From: Neobacillus ginsengisoli
GTDB lineage: Bacteria; Bacillota; Bacilli; Bacillales_B; DSM-18226
Assembly (NCBI RefSeq): GCF_030813055.1
Contig: NZ_JAUSTW010000010.1
Coordinates: 1-64,000 of the forward strand
DNA: 64,000 bases
Direction of reading: 5' to 3'
This document shows, in pieces, positions 43,701-52,079 of this stretch. The notes under the pieces were generated by a model. That model was not told the origin of the DNA. It did no database searches and was given only the letters and a program-made list of their open reading frames with translations. The position numbers and the translations under genes are program-made. Numbering within the stretch: the stretch's first letter is position 1; the number at the start of each line of letters is the position of its first letter.

Positions 43701-45161
43701 TTAGTTATGTTGTAATTCTACTATCACTTTTGTTCCTTTGCCGATGTCGCTTTCTATTTTCATTGTTCCGTTGTGCTCTTGAATGATTTTGTTGCTGACG
43801 GTAAGTCCAAGCCCGATGCCTTTATCCTTTGTCGTATAAAACGGTGTTCCTAAAAACCTTAATACATCCGATTCGATTCCCGTTCCTTCATCAAAAAAGC
43901 TAATCCTCACTCTTTTATCTTCTATTTTCTCTACCTCTATATGGACATTACCTCCGTTAGGCATAGATTCAATCGCATTTTTGAGGAAGTTAACAAAGAC
44001 TTGTTTAAGCTGATTTGGGCTGCAAAGCAGCTCAATGTCGTCCTTTTCGAATTTGCTGTTAATTTGGACGTTATGAAGCAGCGCTTGCGGATGCAGGACA
44101 TTGACCGTGCTGTCTATGATTGAAATCAAATTTTCACGTTCAAATTGAATGGCTTGGGGCTTCGCCAATGACATAAATTCATTCACAATCATATCAATTC
44201 GATCTAATTCGTCCGTGATAATCGATAAATAGTGATCCTGCTTATTTTTATTCGTTGTATTTTTTAAAAGCTTTGAAAATCCTTTTAAGGAAGTCAACGG
44301 ATTTCGGATCTCATGGGCTACGCCTGCTGCTAACTGACCAATGATTGAAAGCCGGTCTAAATTACGGAGGGCTTCATCATTTTTAATCCGTTCCGTAATA
44401 TTTCTCCCAACCGTGACAAATGCATCGATCTCTTTTTGTTCATTAAAAATAGGGGAAACGTTGAACTCAGCAAAGATGATATCGTTTTCAATTGTTTTTA
44501 TCTTTTTTTGAAATAATTGCGGTTCTCCGGTATCCATTAATTTCTGCAAGGTTTTTTTATGAGTTTCTACTTCTTCAGGAAAGAAAAATTCGGACAGGTA
44601 TCGACCTACAAATTCCTCCTGTGGTATCCCGACCACTTTTTCATACGAAGGAGAAGCATATATGATTTTATCTTCTTTCGTAAAAACCTTAATCATATCT
44701 GTGGTGTTTTCGGTAATTAATTTGTACAGTTCACGTGTTCTTTTTAATTCTCTTTCCATGTTTATATATTTTGTTATATCGCGAAAAATGGCTATTACAG
44801 CAATAATTTCCTTTCTTAAATTTCGAAAGGGAGAATAGGAAACAGCAATATCCAAGATGCTGCCATTTTTATGAAATCGTTGGGTAATTAAATCGGTAAA
44901 GGTTTTTCCATATTTGACTTGTTTAATTATTTCTACAGCTGTTTCCAGATGGGGCAATGCATCGATTCTTTTCCCGATTAAATCTTCTTCTGTATAGCCG
45001 AAAATTTTTGTATACATATGATTTATCCGAATAATCCGATATTCCATATCTATAATTGCAAATCCGTCGGCTGTACATTCAAGAAATAAATCAATTAATT
45101 CATCTGGATTATATAATTCAGCTTCACTATCATTCCTAAAAATCGGAAAATTTTTAGACAT
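43701..45161 (-). CDS. PAS-domain sensor histidine kinase (sporulation-kinase type)
   Basis: 486 residues, cytosolic: PAS1 (about 20-135), PAS2 (about 140-260), HisKA with the phosphorylated histidine in AAGVAHEIRNPLTSLKGF, and a HATPase domain (NFLKNAIESMPNGG, FFDEGTGIE, TKDKGIGLGL). Two PAS domains and no membrane helix resemble KinA/KinE-type kinases that feed the Spo0 phosphorelay, which is an inference. No response regulator adjoins it, as expected for phosphorelay kinases. Start at 45161 follows AGGGAG; an earlier in-frame TTG overlaps that site. Confidence 0.85.
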   Translation of the reverse strand: MSKNFPIFRNDSEAELYNPDELIDLFLECTADGFAIIDMEYRIIRINHMYTKIFGYTEEDLIGKRIDALPHLETAVEIIKQVKYGKTFTDLITQRFHKNGSILDIAVSYSPFRNLRKEIIAVIAIFRDITKYINMERELKRTRELYKLITENTTDMIKVFTKEDKIIYASPSYEKVVGIPQEEFVGRYLSEFFFPEEVETHKKTLQKLMDTGEPQLFQKKIKTIENDIIFAEFNVSPIFNEQKEIDAFVTVGRNITERIKNDEALRNLDRLSIIGQLAAGVAHEIRNPLTSLKGFSKLLKNTTNKNKQDHYLSIITDELDRIDMIVNEFMSLAKPQAIQFERENLISIIDSTVNVLHPQALLHNVQINSKFEKDDIELLCSPNQLKQVFVNFLKNAIESMPNGGNVHIEVEKIEDKRVRISFFDEGTGIESDVLRFLGTPFYTTKDKGIGLGLTVSNKIIQEHNGTMKIESDIGKGTKVIVELQHN

Positions 45162-45293
45162 AGAAATCTCCCTCAACGCTCATTTACTCTTACTTTTATT
45201 CTACTTAATTTTACCATAAAGAAAAGAACTTTTTCCGTTTGTTTCATAACTAGCCTTTCGGCGCCTATACAGGAAGACCTCCACAAACAAAAA

Positions 45294-45344
45294 ATAGTGT
45301 CAGGCACCGTTGAAGGACAGTTGTCCGCATACAGTACCTGACAC
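45294..45344. repeat. Dispersed palindromic element, copy H
   Basis: Left end TAGTGTCAGGCACC, inner GGACAGTTGTCC, right end GTACCTGACACCC. The ends are inverted repeats and the element is short (about 51 bases). It lies 8 bases past the aroD stop. Confidence 0.85.
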
Positions 45345-45352
45345 CCACATCT

Positions 45353-46117
45353 TTATAAATTAGTATGTATAAGGTCTAAAACTTTACGTAACTCTGTAAC
45401 ACTCACTTGTCCTGGTGCGGATGCTTTCTTTGCAGCACCGAATGTTAGCGCGGATCCGAAAACCTCTCCTGCCAAGCGGCTGATAACTCCTTTGCCAGCC
45501 ATGGACATGGTAATAAACGGGCGGTCAGCATAGAGTTCATTCATTGAATTGGTCGCATCCAATAGCATAAGCACGTCTGAAGTATTGGTAGGCATAACAG
45601 CAATTTTGGGCAGGTCCCCTCCCAAATCCTGTGCCTTCCTTAATCGCGACACAATTTCTTCTTTTGCAGGAGTCTTGTCAAAATCATGGTTAGAAATAAT
45701 AACAAATACATTATTTGAATGCGCTGTTTCAATCAATGTTCTCACATCATTCTCATCGTTAAACAACTCAACATCGATGATATCCACCATTCCTGTTTCG
45801 GCCATGGACTTGTTTAATTCAACATAAAATTCCGAGCTTACTTCCTTTTCTCCGCCTTCTTTCGCACTGCGGAACGTAAAGACAAGAGGTGTGTCCGGAA
45901 GAATAACACGAATCTCACCCAGTGCCGCTTTTACCTTCTCTAAATCCAGGACATTCTCAAAAAAATCGACGCGCCACTCCACAACATCAAAGTCAACTGC
46001 TTTAAGAAACACTGCTTCTTCGATCAATTGCGCAATTGTTTCCCCCACCATCGGGACGCAAATTTTCGGAGCACCTTCTCCAATGGTGATACCTTTCACT
46101 GTAACGGTTTTTTTCAT
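45353..46117 (-). CDS. aroD: 3-dehydroquinate dehydratase, type I
   Basis: 254 residues of the TIM-barrel type I enzyme (Schiff-base mechanism): EWRVDFFE (substrate-binding glutamate/arginine), VIISNHDFDKTP (catalytic histidine) and LPKIAVMPTN (Schiff-base lysine). It forms 3-dehydroshikimate in the shikimate pathway. Start at 46117 follows GGGGGGCAGAAGG. It is the second gene after aroK (28-base gap). Repeat copy H and no clear terminator follow. Confidence 0.95.
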   Translation of the reverse strand: MKKTVTVKGITIGEGAPKICVPMVGETIAQLIEEAVFLKAVDFDVVEWRVDFFENVLDLEKVKAALGEIRVILPDTPLVFTFRSAKEGGEKEVSSEFYVELNKSMAETGMVDIIDVELFNDENDVRTLIETAHSNNVFVIISNHDFDKTPAKEEIVSRLRKAQDLGGDLPKIAVMPTNTSDVLMLLDATNSMNELYADRPFITMSMAGKGVISRLAGEVFGSALTFGAAKKASAPGQVSVTELRKVLDLIHTNL

Positions 46118-46145
46118 CCTTCTGCCCCCCTTTAGTCTGATTTCA

Positions 46146-46664
46146 TCAACCAACCAATTTCAACATTTCCACTATAGAATCTGCTATTTCTTCTATATCG
46201 AGGTTATCCGTTTCAATTTTATAATGATGATTTGAATTATAGATTTCTTGTCTTTTATTAAAAAGCTCTTCCATTTCGTCGAGGGACTTTCCTTGTAATA
46301 GCGGACGGCTTTCAATAAGAAGGCTTAACCGTTGCTTCCAGCTCTCCCACGATAAATTCAGGTAAATCACAATACAAGATGACAAACATACATTCCTGAC
46401 CTCATCTTGTAAAAAAGCTCCGCCGCCAACAGAAAGAATTTGCTGCTTGTGTTCGGCAAGACTTGTAATTAAACTTTTTTCCCTATCTCTAAATGCTTTT
46501 TCGCCGATTTTATTAAAAATTTGCGTAATAGGCATTTGGTATTGTTTCTCAATTTCTTCATCAATATCAACGAAATTGCTGCCAAGCTTTTTAGCTACCA
46601 GTTTCCCAATTGTTGTTTTCCCGGCACCCATAAATCCAATAAACACGAAACTCTTTTCTCCCAT
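46146..46664 (-). CDS. aroK: Shikimate kinase
   Basis: 172 residues with Walker A GFMGAGKT (10-17), the shikimate-binding DIDEEIEKQYQMPI and RDREKSLI arginines, GGGAF at about 79-83 and the LID arginine in RPLLQGKS. It phosphorylates shikimate with ATP. It is first in aroK-aroD and is divergent from a LysR gene. A hairpin with a U-tail lies in its leader (46769-46801). GGGGGATAG lies upstream of the ATG. Confidence 0.94.
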   Translation of the reverse strand: MGEKSFVFIGFMGAGKTTIGKLVAKKLGSNFVDIDEEIEKQYQMPITQIFNKIGEKAFRDREKSLITSLAEHKQQILSVGGGAFLQDEVRNVCLSSCIVIYLNLSWESWKQRLSLLIESRPLLQGKSLDEMEELFNKRQEIYNSNHHYKIETDNLDIEEIADSIVEMLKLVG

Positions 46665-46768
46665 TGTTTCTATCCCCCTTAAGCAAAAACGAACAAATCC
46701 ACTTTTTTAACATTATATTCTTTCCTCTGGTAGAAAAACAATTTATTTTACGAGATTTGTGAATCTCT

Positions 46769-46801
46769 AAAAGGCCTTCATTTTGGATTGGAGGCCTTTT
46801 A
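46769..46801. terminator. Terminator-like hairpin in the aroK leader
   Basis: AAAAGGCCT and AGGCCTTTT pair around a 15-base loop. No rightward gene ends here, so on the minus strand it sits in the aroKD leader, between the divergent LysR start (46878) and aroK (46664). It could be an attenuator. No T-box or other aptamer was found nearby. Confidence 0.55.
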
Positions 46802-46877
46802 TTTAGTTTCATGATAAAAAAACAGATTTTATGTTACGTTAATACTAATAAAATTAATCACAAGCAGGTGTACAATT

Positions 46878-47765
46878 GTGGATATTAAACATTTACAATA
46901 TTTTATCGAGGTGGCAAATTCTAATAGTTTTTCACGCGCAGCAGATCACTTATTTATCACGCAGCCCACCATTAGTAAAATGATTAAAAACCTTGAGGAA
47001 GAGGTAGGGGTTGCTCTTTTTGACCGCTCTCGAAAACAATTAACCCTAACAGATGCAGGGAGGATTATTTTGGAGCAAGCGAAATTAATCGACAAAGCCT
47101 TTATTAATTTAGAAACGGAATTAGATAACCTTTTTGGGTTAAAAAAGGGGCATATTCGCATTGGTTTGCCTCCCATATTCGATGCAAACCTCTTCCTTAA
47201 AATAATAGGAAGCTTTCATGAAAAATATCCCGGCATTACTTTTCAATTATTGGAAGACGGTTCAAAAAAAATAGAAGAGGACGTTAGCAACAATCTTCTT
47301 GATGTGGGTGTCATTGTTCTCCCAACCAAAAATGACAATTTTGAGTATTTCTCATTTTTAGAAGAAGACTTTAAACTACTGCTTCATTCATCACACCCTT
47401 TAGCATTAAGGGACGAAGTCAGCTTAGAAGAATTGAAAAATGAGTCTTTTATATTGTTTAATAAAGACTTTGTCTTAAACGATCGGATTATCTTTTCTTG
47501 TAACAATGTTGGTTTTAATCCTCATATAATCGCTGAAAGTTCCCAATGGTCTTTTATACAGGATATGGTGGCTTCGAAACTTGGCGTATCCCTTTTGCCT
47601 GAAAGTATTTGCAGGCATCTAAATAAACATGTTATTCCTGTAAAAGTAATAAACCCTTCCATCCGCTGGAACCTTGCCGTTATTTGGGGCAAAAATCAAT
47701 ACCTTTCCTATGCGGCAAAAGAATGGCTGCAGTTCACAAGAGAACATCTAATACATGCAGATTAA
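46878..47765 (+). CDS. LysR family transcriptional regulator
   Basis: 295 residues: N-terminal HTH MDIKHLQYFIEVANSNSFSR with ADHLFITQPTISKMIKNLEE, then the effector-binding domain (about 90-290) with IRIGLPPIFD and ASKLGVSLLPESICRHL. It resembles the CidR/YwbI-type subgroup by its start, but I cannot name the target. The start codon is GTG, with AGGTG eight bases upstream. It is divergent from aroKD and ends at the terminator 47791-47819. Confidence 0.88.
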   Translation: MDIKHLQYFIEVANSNSFSRAADHLFITQPTISKMIKNLEEEVGVALFDRSRKQLTLTDAGRIILEQAKLIDKAFINLETELDNLFGLKKGHIRIGLPPIFDANLFLKIIGSFHEKYPGITFQLLEDGSKKIEEDVSNNLLDVGVIVLPTKNDNFEYFSFLEEDFKLLLHSSHPLALRDEVSLEELKNESFILFNKDFVLNDRIIFSCNNVGFNPHIIAESSQWSFIQDMVASKLGVSLLPESICRHLNKHVIPVKVINPSIRWNLAVIWGKNQYLSYAAKEWLQFTREHLIHAD

Positions 47766-47790
47766 TTTTATTTATCACAAAAATTTGTTC

Positions 47791-47819
47791 AAACGGTTCC
47801 TTAAAGAGGGGCCGTTTTT
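47791..47819 (+). terminator. Terminator of the LysR gene
   Basis: AAACGGTTCC pairs with GGGGCCGTTT, followed by TTTC. A typical small hairpin 26 bases after the stop. Confidence 0.75.
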
Positions 47820-48001
47820 CAACTATATATACACTGCATAATTGAAAGCATTTACATAGAAAATGGCTATACAACCGATAAAATTTAACCATTTTACTTA
47901 CCTATCAATGCGGCGTACACTTGTTTATGTAAGAAAAACCTTTTAATAACGTGGATATAGTAAATTTCATTTAGAATCCCAGCATGAAAGGAAACAGCTT
48001 A

Positions 48002-48520
48002 ATGAAAGCAAAAAAAGCGAAAGAAAGCCGCATTATTAATACTGCTCAAGTATTATCATGCGATTTAAATAACTATAATACACTTTTTGGCGGAGTTTTA
48101 ATGAAAAAGCTTGATGACGCCGCAACTTTATCAGCCAGGAGACATTCGAGAGTCAAAGAATGTGTAACGGCCTCTACAGATTCAATTGATTTCTTATGTC
48201 CTATCCATCAAACTGATTCAGTCTGTGTCGAATCGTTTGTCACATATACAGGTAAAACTTCTATGGAAATTTTTTGTAAAGTTATCGCCGAAGACATTAT
48301 GAATGGTGAAAGACGAATTGCCGCAACTGCATTTTTGACTTTTGTCGCCTTAGATGTAAATAAACGTCCGGTCGAAGTTCCAAGCATTATTCCGGAAACA
48401 GAAGAAGAAAAATTCCTATATGATACAGGAAAAGAAAGAGCAGAAATACGTAAATTAAGAAGACAAAAAAGTAAAGAATTAGCTGAGTATATATCAGTAA
48501 AAAAACCTTGGGATAAATAA
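48002..48520 (+). CDS. ykhA: Acyl-CoA thioesterase, YkhA type
   Basis: 172 residues with the hotdog fold. NTAQVLSCDLNNYNTLFGGV is the YciA/YkhA start, with the catalytic aspartate in LMKKLDDAATLSARRH; further motifs are STDSIDFLCPIHQTDSV and RRIAATAFLTFVALD. It hydrolyses acyl-CoA esters. Start at 48002 follows AAAGGAAACAGCTTA; an ATG six codons earlier lies before that site. A 123-residue unknown protein gene follows 16 bases later. Confidence 0.9.
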   Translation: MKAKKAKESRIINTAQVLSCDLNNYNTLFGGVLMKKLDDAATLSARRHSRVKECVTASTDSIDFLCPIHQTDSVCVESFVTYTGKTSMEIFCKVIAEDIMNGERRIAATAFLTFVALDVNKRPVEVPSIIPETEEEKFLYDTGKERAEIRKLRRQKSKELAEYISVKKPWDK

Positions 48521-48535
48521 GAGGAGGAAAATGTA

Positions 48536-48907
48536 ATGATCACTTTGACTAGTCTTGATGAGTTAAAAGCCACTAGCGAAGCCTTGGAGAATCTAAAAAA
48601 AGACTATCCGGCCCTTTTCGAAAAACTTTTGGATATGGTTAATCTTACACGGGCATTTCAATTTAAATATAATTACATGGGATGTTTAATTATGGATGAA
48701 GATCCAGGCGAATATAAACCAAATTTTGTGTATGGTTCTGTACTGCGCTTGTATAAAAAAGAATTACAAAAATTAAAAGATGATCTAGATTCCCAAATAC
48801 TAAAACAGTTTTTAACTAAATTCAGAAGTACTGATTTCGCAAAAATCAGTCAGTTAGTACTTGGTATGACTCCTGAGTCATTAGTAGGTGCCTCCAGTAT
48901 TAGGTAA
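48536..48907 (+). CDS. Hypothetical protein
   Basis: 123 residues, soluble and helical. It begins MITLTSLDELKATSEALENL and ends ASSIR; it has no recognised family, metal site or membrane segment. A very strong AGAGGAGG precedes the ATG by eight bases, so it is a real gene, co-transcribed with ykhA. Repeat copy I lies between its stop and the terminator. Confidence 0.7.
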   Translation: MITLTSLDELKATSEALENLKKDYPALFEKLLDMVNLTRAFQFKYNYMGCLIMDEDPGEYKPNFVYGSVLRLYKKELQKLKDDLDSQILKQFLTKFRSTDFAKISQLVLGMTPESLVGASSIR

Positions 48908-48967
48908 CAGGTTTTAGATCCACAGCCTAATATTTAATATAATTTAACAACTGACTTAATAACTAGA

Positions 48968-49024
48968 TGGTGCCTGACACCATCAAAAGACACTACGCCT
49001 GTTTTGTCCACCGAGGGTGGACAT
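48968..49024. repeat. Dispersed palindromic element, copy I
   Basis: TGGTGCCTGACACCATCAAA, AGACACTACG, then GTCCACCGAGGGTGGAC. Located 60 bases after the stop of the gene at 48536 and before the terminator at 49074. Confidence 0.85.
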
Positions 49025-49073
49025 GCTGATGATGGTTTAAATTTGGCTTAAACGAACTTTTACTATCCAACAT

Positions 49074-49109
49074 AAAAAACGATTGGTTTTTACACCAATC
49101 GCTTTTTTC
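49074..49109. terminator. Bidirectional terminator
   Basis: AAAAAACGATTGGT and ACCAATCGCTTTTTT with a short loop. It serves the ykhA operon (rightward) and the MerR gene (leftward). Confidence 0.9.
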
Positions 49110-49127
49110 TTGCATATTGCCATATAT

Positions 49128-49892
49128 TTATTCTTTGATACCGGTGTAAATACGAATGGCATCTCTTAAAAATTCTGCAGCACCCGTTTGTTCCTTATCA
49201 TAATAGGCTTTAAACCGTTCATCATCCACATACATTTGCGCAAGACCGGCGTGCGCTTCTTTACTGTACTCACTCCAATAAAAAGTGAGCCATTGCTTAT
49301 GCAAATCCGCTGCCGTTTGCGCTAATTCACCTGCCGGGTCGCCGGTGGCGAAAGCATGAGCCAATGCTTCCTTAACCTGCTGTTCCAGGTCTGTGACTGC
49401 TGCATATTGTTCCTGAGTCATATTTTTTACTTTTGCATTTGACTTGTCAATCGCTTCATTTCCGTATTTTTTCCGAATTTCCTCACCGTACTTTTTCTCA
49501 TTGTCATCTATCATTTTTTGCTTAAATCCTTCAAACTTTTCATTATCAGCCATTTTGATTCTCCCCTCTGTTACCGCAATGGTTTTTTCCACATTGGCAA
49601 TTAACATATCTAATTGTTGTCGTTTTTCAAGGAGTTTTTCACGATGTTCTCTCAGTGCATTCGCTCCATCAAAGGAAGGTGCCGTAACAATATCCCTTAT
49701 ACTATTTAAACTTACACCTAATTCCCTGTAAAAAAGGATTTGCTGCAGTCTGTCAACTTCTGCTTGCCCGTAAATCCGATATCCTGACGAATTGATTCTT
49801 GCCGGCTTAAGAATTCCAATTTCATCATAATACCGAAGAGTTCTGGTGCTTATTCCTGCTAACTTCCCTAGCTTTTGCACTGTGTATTCCAT
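49128..49892 (-). CDS. MerR family regulator with TipAS antibiotic-binding domain
   Basis: 254 residues. N-terminal MerR HTH (VQKLGKLAGISTRTLRYYDE, then GILKPARINSSGYRIYGQAE), a long coiled-coil dimer helix (about 75-120) and a C-terminal TipAS domain (about 140-250) with HKQWLTFYWSEYSKEAHAGLAQMYV. This is the Mta/TipA type, in which drug binding to the C-domain turns the protein into an activator. AGGAGGTGAAC precedes the start. No obvious efflux gene is adjacent. Confidence 0.92.
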   Translation of the reverse strand: MEYTVQKLGKLAGISTRTLRYYDEIGILKPARINSSGYRIYGQAEVDRLQQILFYRELGVSLNSIRDIVTAPSFDGANALREHREKLLEKRQQLDMLIANVEKTIAVTEGRIKMADNEKFEGFKQKMIDDNEKKYGEEIRKKYGNEAIDKSNAKVKNMTQEQYAAVTDLEQQVKEALAHAFATGDPAGELAQTAADLHKQWLTFYWSEYSKEAHAGLAQMYVDDERFKAYYDKEQTGAAEFLRDAIRIYTGIKE

Positions 49893-50118
49893 TCGTTCAC
49901 CTCCTAAAATAACGATACACCTTTACGCAACGTCAAGGTCAATAGCTATTTTTTTATTTTATCCAAATTATTCAAACAGGTTAGTTTTTATAATCAACCT
50001 AACTCATAGGAAGACCGCCCTTACTCCTTTACCATTCTCTAATGCAAAGTTATAAACCTTGCTCTTATTGAATAGCTTTGTTACAAGAACCATAAGAGGC
50101 TTTTTAGGGGGATGCCAA

Positions 50119-50928
50119 ATGGGATACTATGTTAGCGTAGAACCTGACGTTAATATTTATGTAGAAGATGTTAACCGTACGAGTAGGAAGGTCATCCTCT
50201 TTGTACACGGGTGGCCTGCAAACCATAAATTATTTGAATACCAGTTTAATGTACTCCCAGGTCTTGGGTATCGGTGTATTGGAATTGATATCAGGGGGTT
50301 TGGTAAATCAGATAAGCCTTCGGTTGGATACTCTTACGACAGGCTGGCTGATGATATTCGATATGTAGCCGAAGCGCTTGGATTACAGAACTTCACACTT
50401 GCAGGGCATTCTGTAGGAGGAGCGATAGTTACCAGGTATATGGGGCGTCACAATAGCTATGGAGTATCGAAATTAGCACTTTTTGCCGCTGCTGCTCCCA
50501 GTTTTATTCAACGGTCCGGCTTTCCTTATGGTCTAGCAGCGGAAGCTGTAAATGCACTTATCCAAGAAGTCTATAATGATCGTCCGAAAATGCTGGCTGA
50601 GTTTACAAACATGTTCTTTTATCAAAAACTTACCAAACCATTCTCGGACTGGTTCTTCCAATTAGGTCTTGAAGCCTCCGGTTATTCTACTGCATATGTA
50701 TTAGCCTCCTTAAGAGATGAGATTTTATTTTCTGATATTGAAAGAATTCAAGTCCCTACATTGATATTACATGGTATACATGACAAAATTTGTTTACCTC
50801 CATTGGCCTCTGCGCTTCATCAAGGAATTATAAATTCTAAACTTGTTTGGTTTGAACAAAGCGGTCATGGATTGTTCTGGGAAGAGCGAAACAAGTTAAA
50901 TAGAGAATTGGCAGATTTTATTGGGTAG
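50119..50928 (+). CDS. Alpha/beta hydrolase
   Basis: 269 residues of the alpha/beta-hydrolase fold: oxyanion-side motif FVHGWPANHKLF, nucleophile elbow GHSVGGA (serine about 96), acid in LHGIHDKICL and catalytic histidine in QSGHGLFWEE. It belongs to the haloperoxidase/epoxide-hydrolase-like group. Its substrate is unknown. The start at 50119 follows AGGGGGATGCCAA; a longer frame begins at 50059 without a site. Confidence 0.88.
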   Translation: MGYYVSVEPDVNIYVEDVNRTSRKVILFVHGWPANHKLFEYQFNVLPGLGYRCIGIDIRGFGKSDKPSVGYSYDRLADDIRYVAEALGLQNFTLAGHSVGGAIVTRYMGRHNSYGVSKLALFAAAAPSFIQRSGFPYGLAAEAVNALIQEVYNDRPKMLAEFTNMFFYQKLTKPFSDWFFQLGLEASGYSTAYVLASLRDEILFSDIERIQVPTLILHGIHDKICLPPLASALHQGIINSKLVWFEQSGHGLFWEERNKLNRELADFIG

Positions 50929-51003
50929 TTGTTTAAATCCATCAAAAAAAATCCGATAAGAGTACTTTTTTGTTGATTCTTTTTGAATCACATTCAAAAA
51001 ATG

Positions 51004-51038
51004 AAAAGCTGTGGGATTATTGGAATCCTCACAGCTTC
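51004..51038 (-). terminator. Terminator of the small helical protein gene
   Basis: AAAAGCTGTGGGATT, five-base loop, AATCCTCACAGCTT. On the minus strand the stem is followed by CATTTTTT. Confidence 0.75.
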
Positions 51039-51041
51039 CAT

Positions 51042-51272
51042 CTATTTCTCTTTACTTTCATTTAACTCATCAATAAGCTGTTTAGTCCTTTTCGCATTTC
51101 CTTCGGCAAAATTTTCGAGGCGCTCCTTTAATTCATCATCATCGTGAATCCGCTCAGCGGTTATAAGATACGTCCGCATTAAATCTTCTTCAATTTCAAT
51201 TGAATGTTTAAGAATTTCTTCAAGATTTTCCTTTTCTTCGCGATTCTTTCCGTTAAATATATTTAAATCCAA
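51042..51272 (-). CDS. Small helical (ferritin-like) protein
   Basis: 76 residues, strongly charged and helical (EEILKHSIEIEEDLMRTYLI, ERIHDDDELKERLENF), with the E-x6-E spacing seen in rubrerythrin/ferritin-like helices, though a full metal site is not evident. The start is TTG at 51272, seven bases after AAGGAGGTGAT, a near-perfect anti-16S match. A longer frame upstream with a membrane segment has no site and is considered non-coding. Function unknown. Confidence 0.6.
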   Translation of the reverse strand: MDLNIFNGKNREEKENLEEILKHSIEIEEDLMRTYLITAERIHDDDELKERLENFAEGNAKRTKQLIDELNESKEK

Positions 51273-51472
51273 GGGATCACCTCCTTTTCCACTTAGCGGG
51301 TTTTTTGTCTTGATATATGTAGATATAAGAAGGATAAGACTTACCAACATAATCCCAGATACCACATCGAACAAAAAACTTAAAGGTAAAAAATTCCTTT
51401 TTTCATGGAATTGCCTCACATAGTTATGGTAAGTTTTTATCTCATTTAATTTTTAGGCTCTGTTAAACTTGG

Positions 51473-51603
51473 TTGTTGATTTCCGCTCCTGGCGCTCGCT
51501 TTCCGCGGGGAGGCCGAGAGCCTCCTCGGCGCTTAATGCGCCTGCGGGGTCTCCCGTGACCTCTCTATCCCGCAGGAGTCGAGCGCCCTCCGCTCCAATC
51601 AAC
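51473..51603. repeat. 130-bp imperfect inverted repeat (Bacillus-type)
   Basis: Begins GTTGATTTCCGCTCCTGGCG and ends CGCCCTCCGCTCCAATCAAC. The two ends are imperfect inverted repeats, with inner copies of CGCGGGG / CCCGCAGG. I recognise this GC-rich element as one spread through many Bacillaceae genomes, probably a MITE-like sequence. Frames running through it are not genes. Confidence 0.75.
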
Positions 51604-51608
51604 AGTTG

Positions 51609-52014
51609 TAAAAAATCAACATTCGCCTTTAACACAGCCAATTTTAAAAAAAAGAATTTATCCAACCCAACAGCAAGAAGGTATTTATATTCAATTACTG
51701 TGAATCATCTTTAAAAGCCGCAATAAAATTACAAGATTATTCTTAATTTGCTAATACCGGATATCCTTTATTCAGAAATTGTTCACTAATTAATTTTTCA
51801 TAACTATATAAAGGTTCGTTAGTAAATGATTGGTGCTTTTTTTAGGTAATACAAGGTTCAAAATCAAAAGCAGATTACGAGCTTTTGGATACTAAACCAT
51901 TCAAGCCCTGGTGCTGTCGTTTTGAAAGTCAAAGAAATATGGTCCCAAGTCAGAAAATAGAGGTTGTCCCAAAAGGACTTCCTTGTGAAGTCCGATTTGT
52001 CGGTCCTGAGAATC
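51609..52014. other. 406-base non-coding region, possible IS relic
   Basis: No gene recognised. Around 51955-52010 pieces such as AGAGGTTGTCCCAAAAGGAC look like IS-end sequence, but no transposase remains. Confidence 0.3.
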
Positions 52015-52062
52015 AAAAAGAGTCAGCCTCTTAGACACTGAATGTGCTAAAGGACTGACCCT
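52015..52062 (-). terminator. Terminator of the OFA transporter gene
   Basis: On the minus strand GGGTCAGTCCTTTAGCAC and GTGTCTAAGAGGCTGACTC form a long imperfect stem followed by TTTTTG. It lies 18 bases after the transporter stop. Confidence 0.75.
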
Positions 52063-52079
52063 TATATCTATTATTAACA

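Noticed and set aside
51453..51665. Frames of 70-81 codons through the GC-rich element
   Set aside because: They are translations of a dispersed inverted repeat, not genes.
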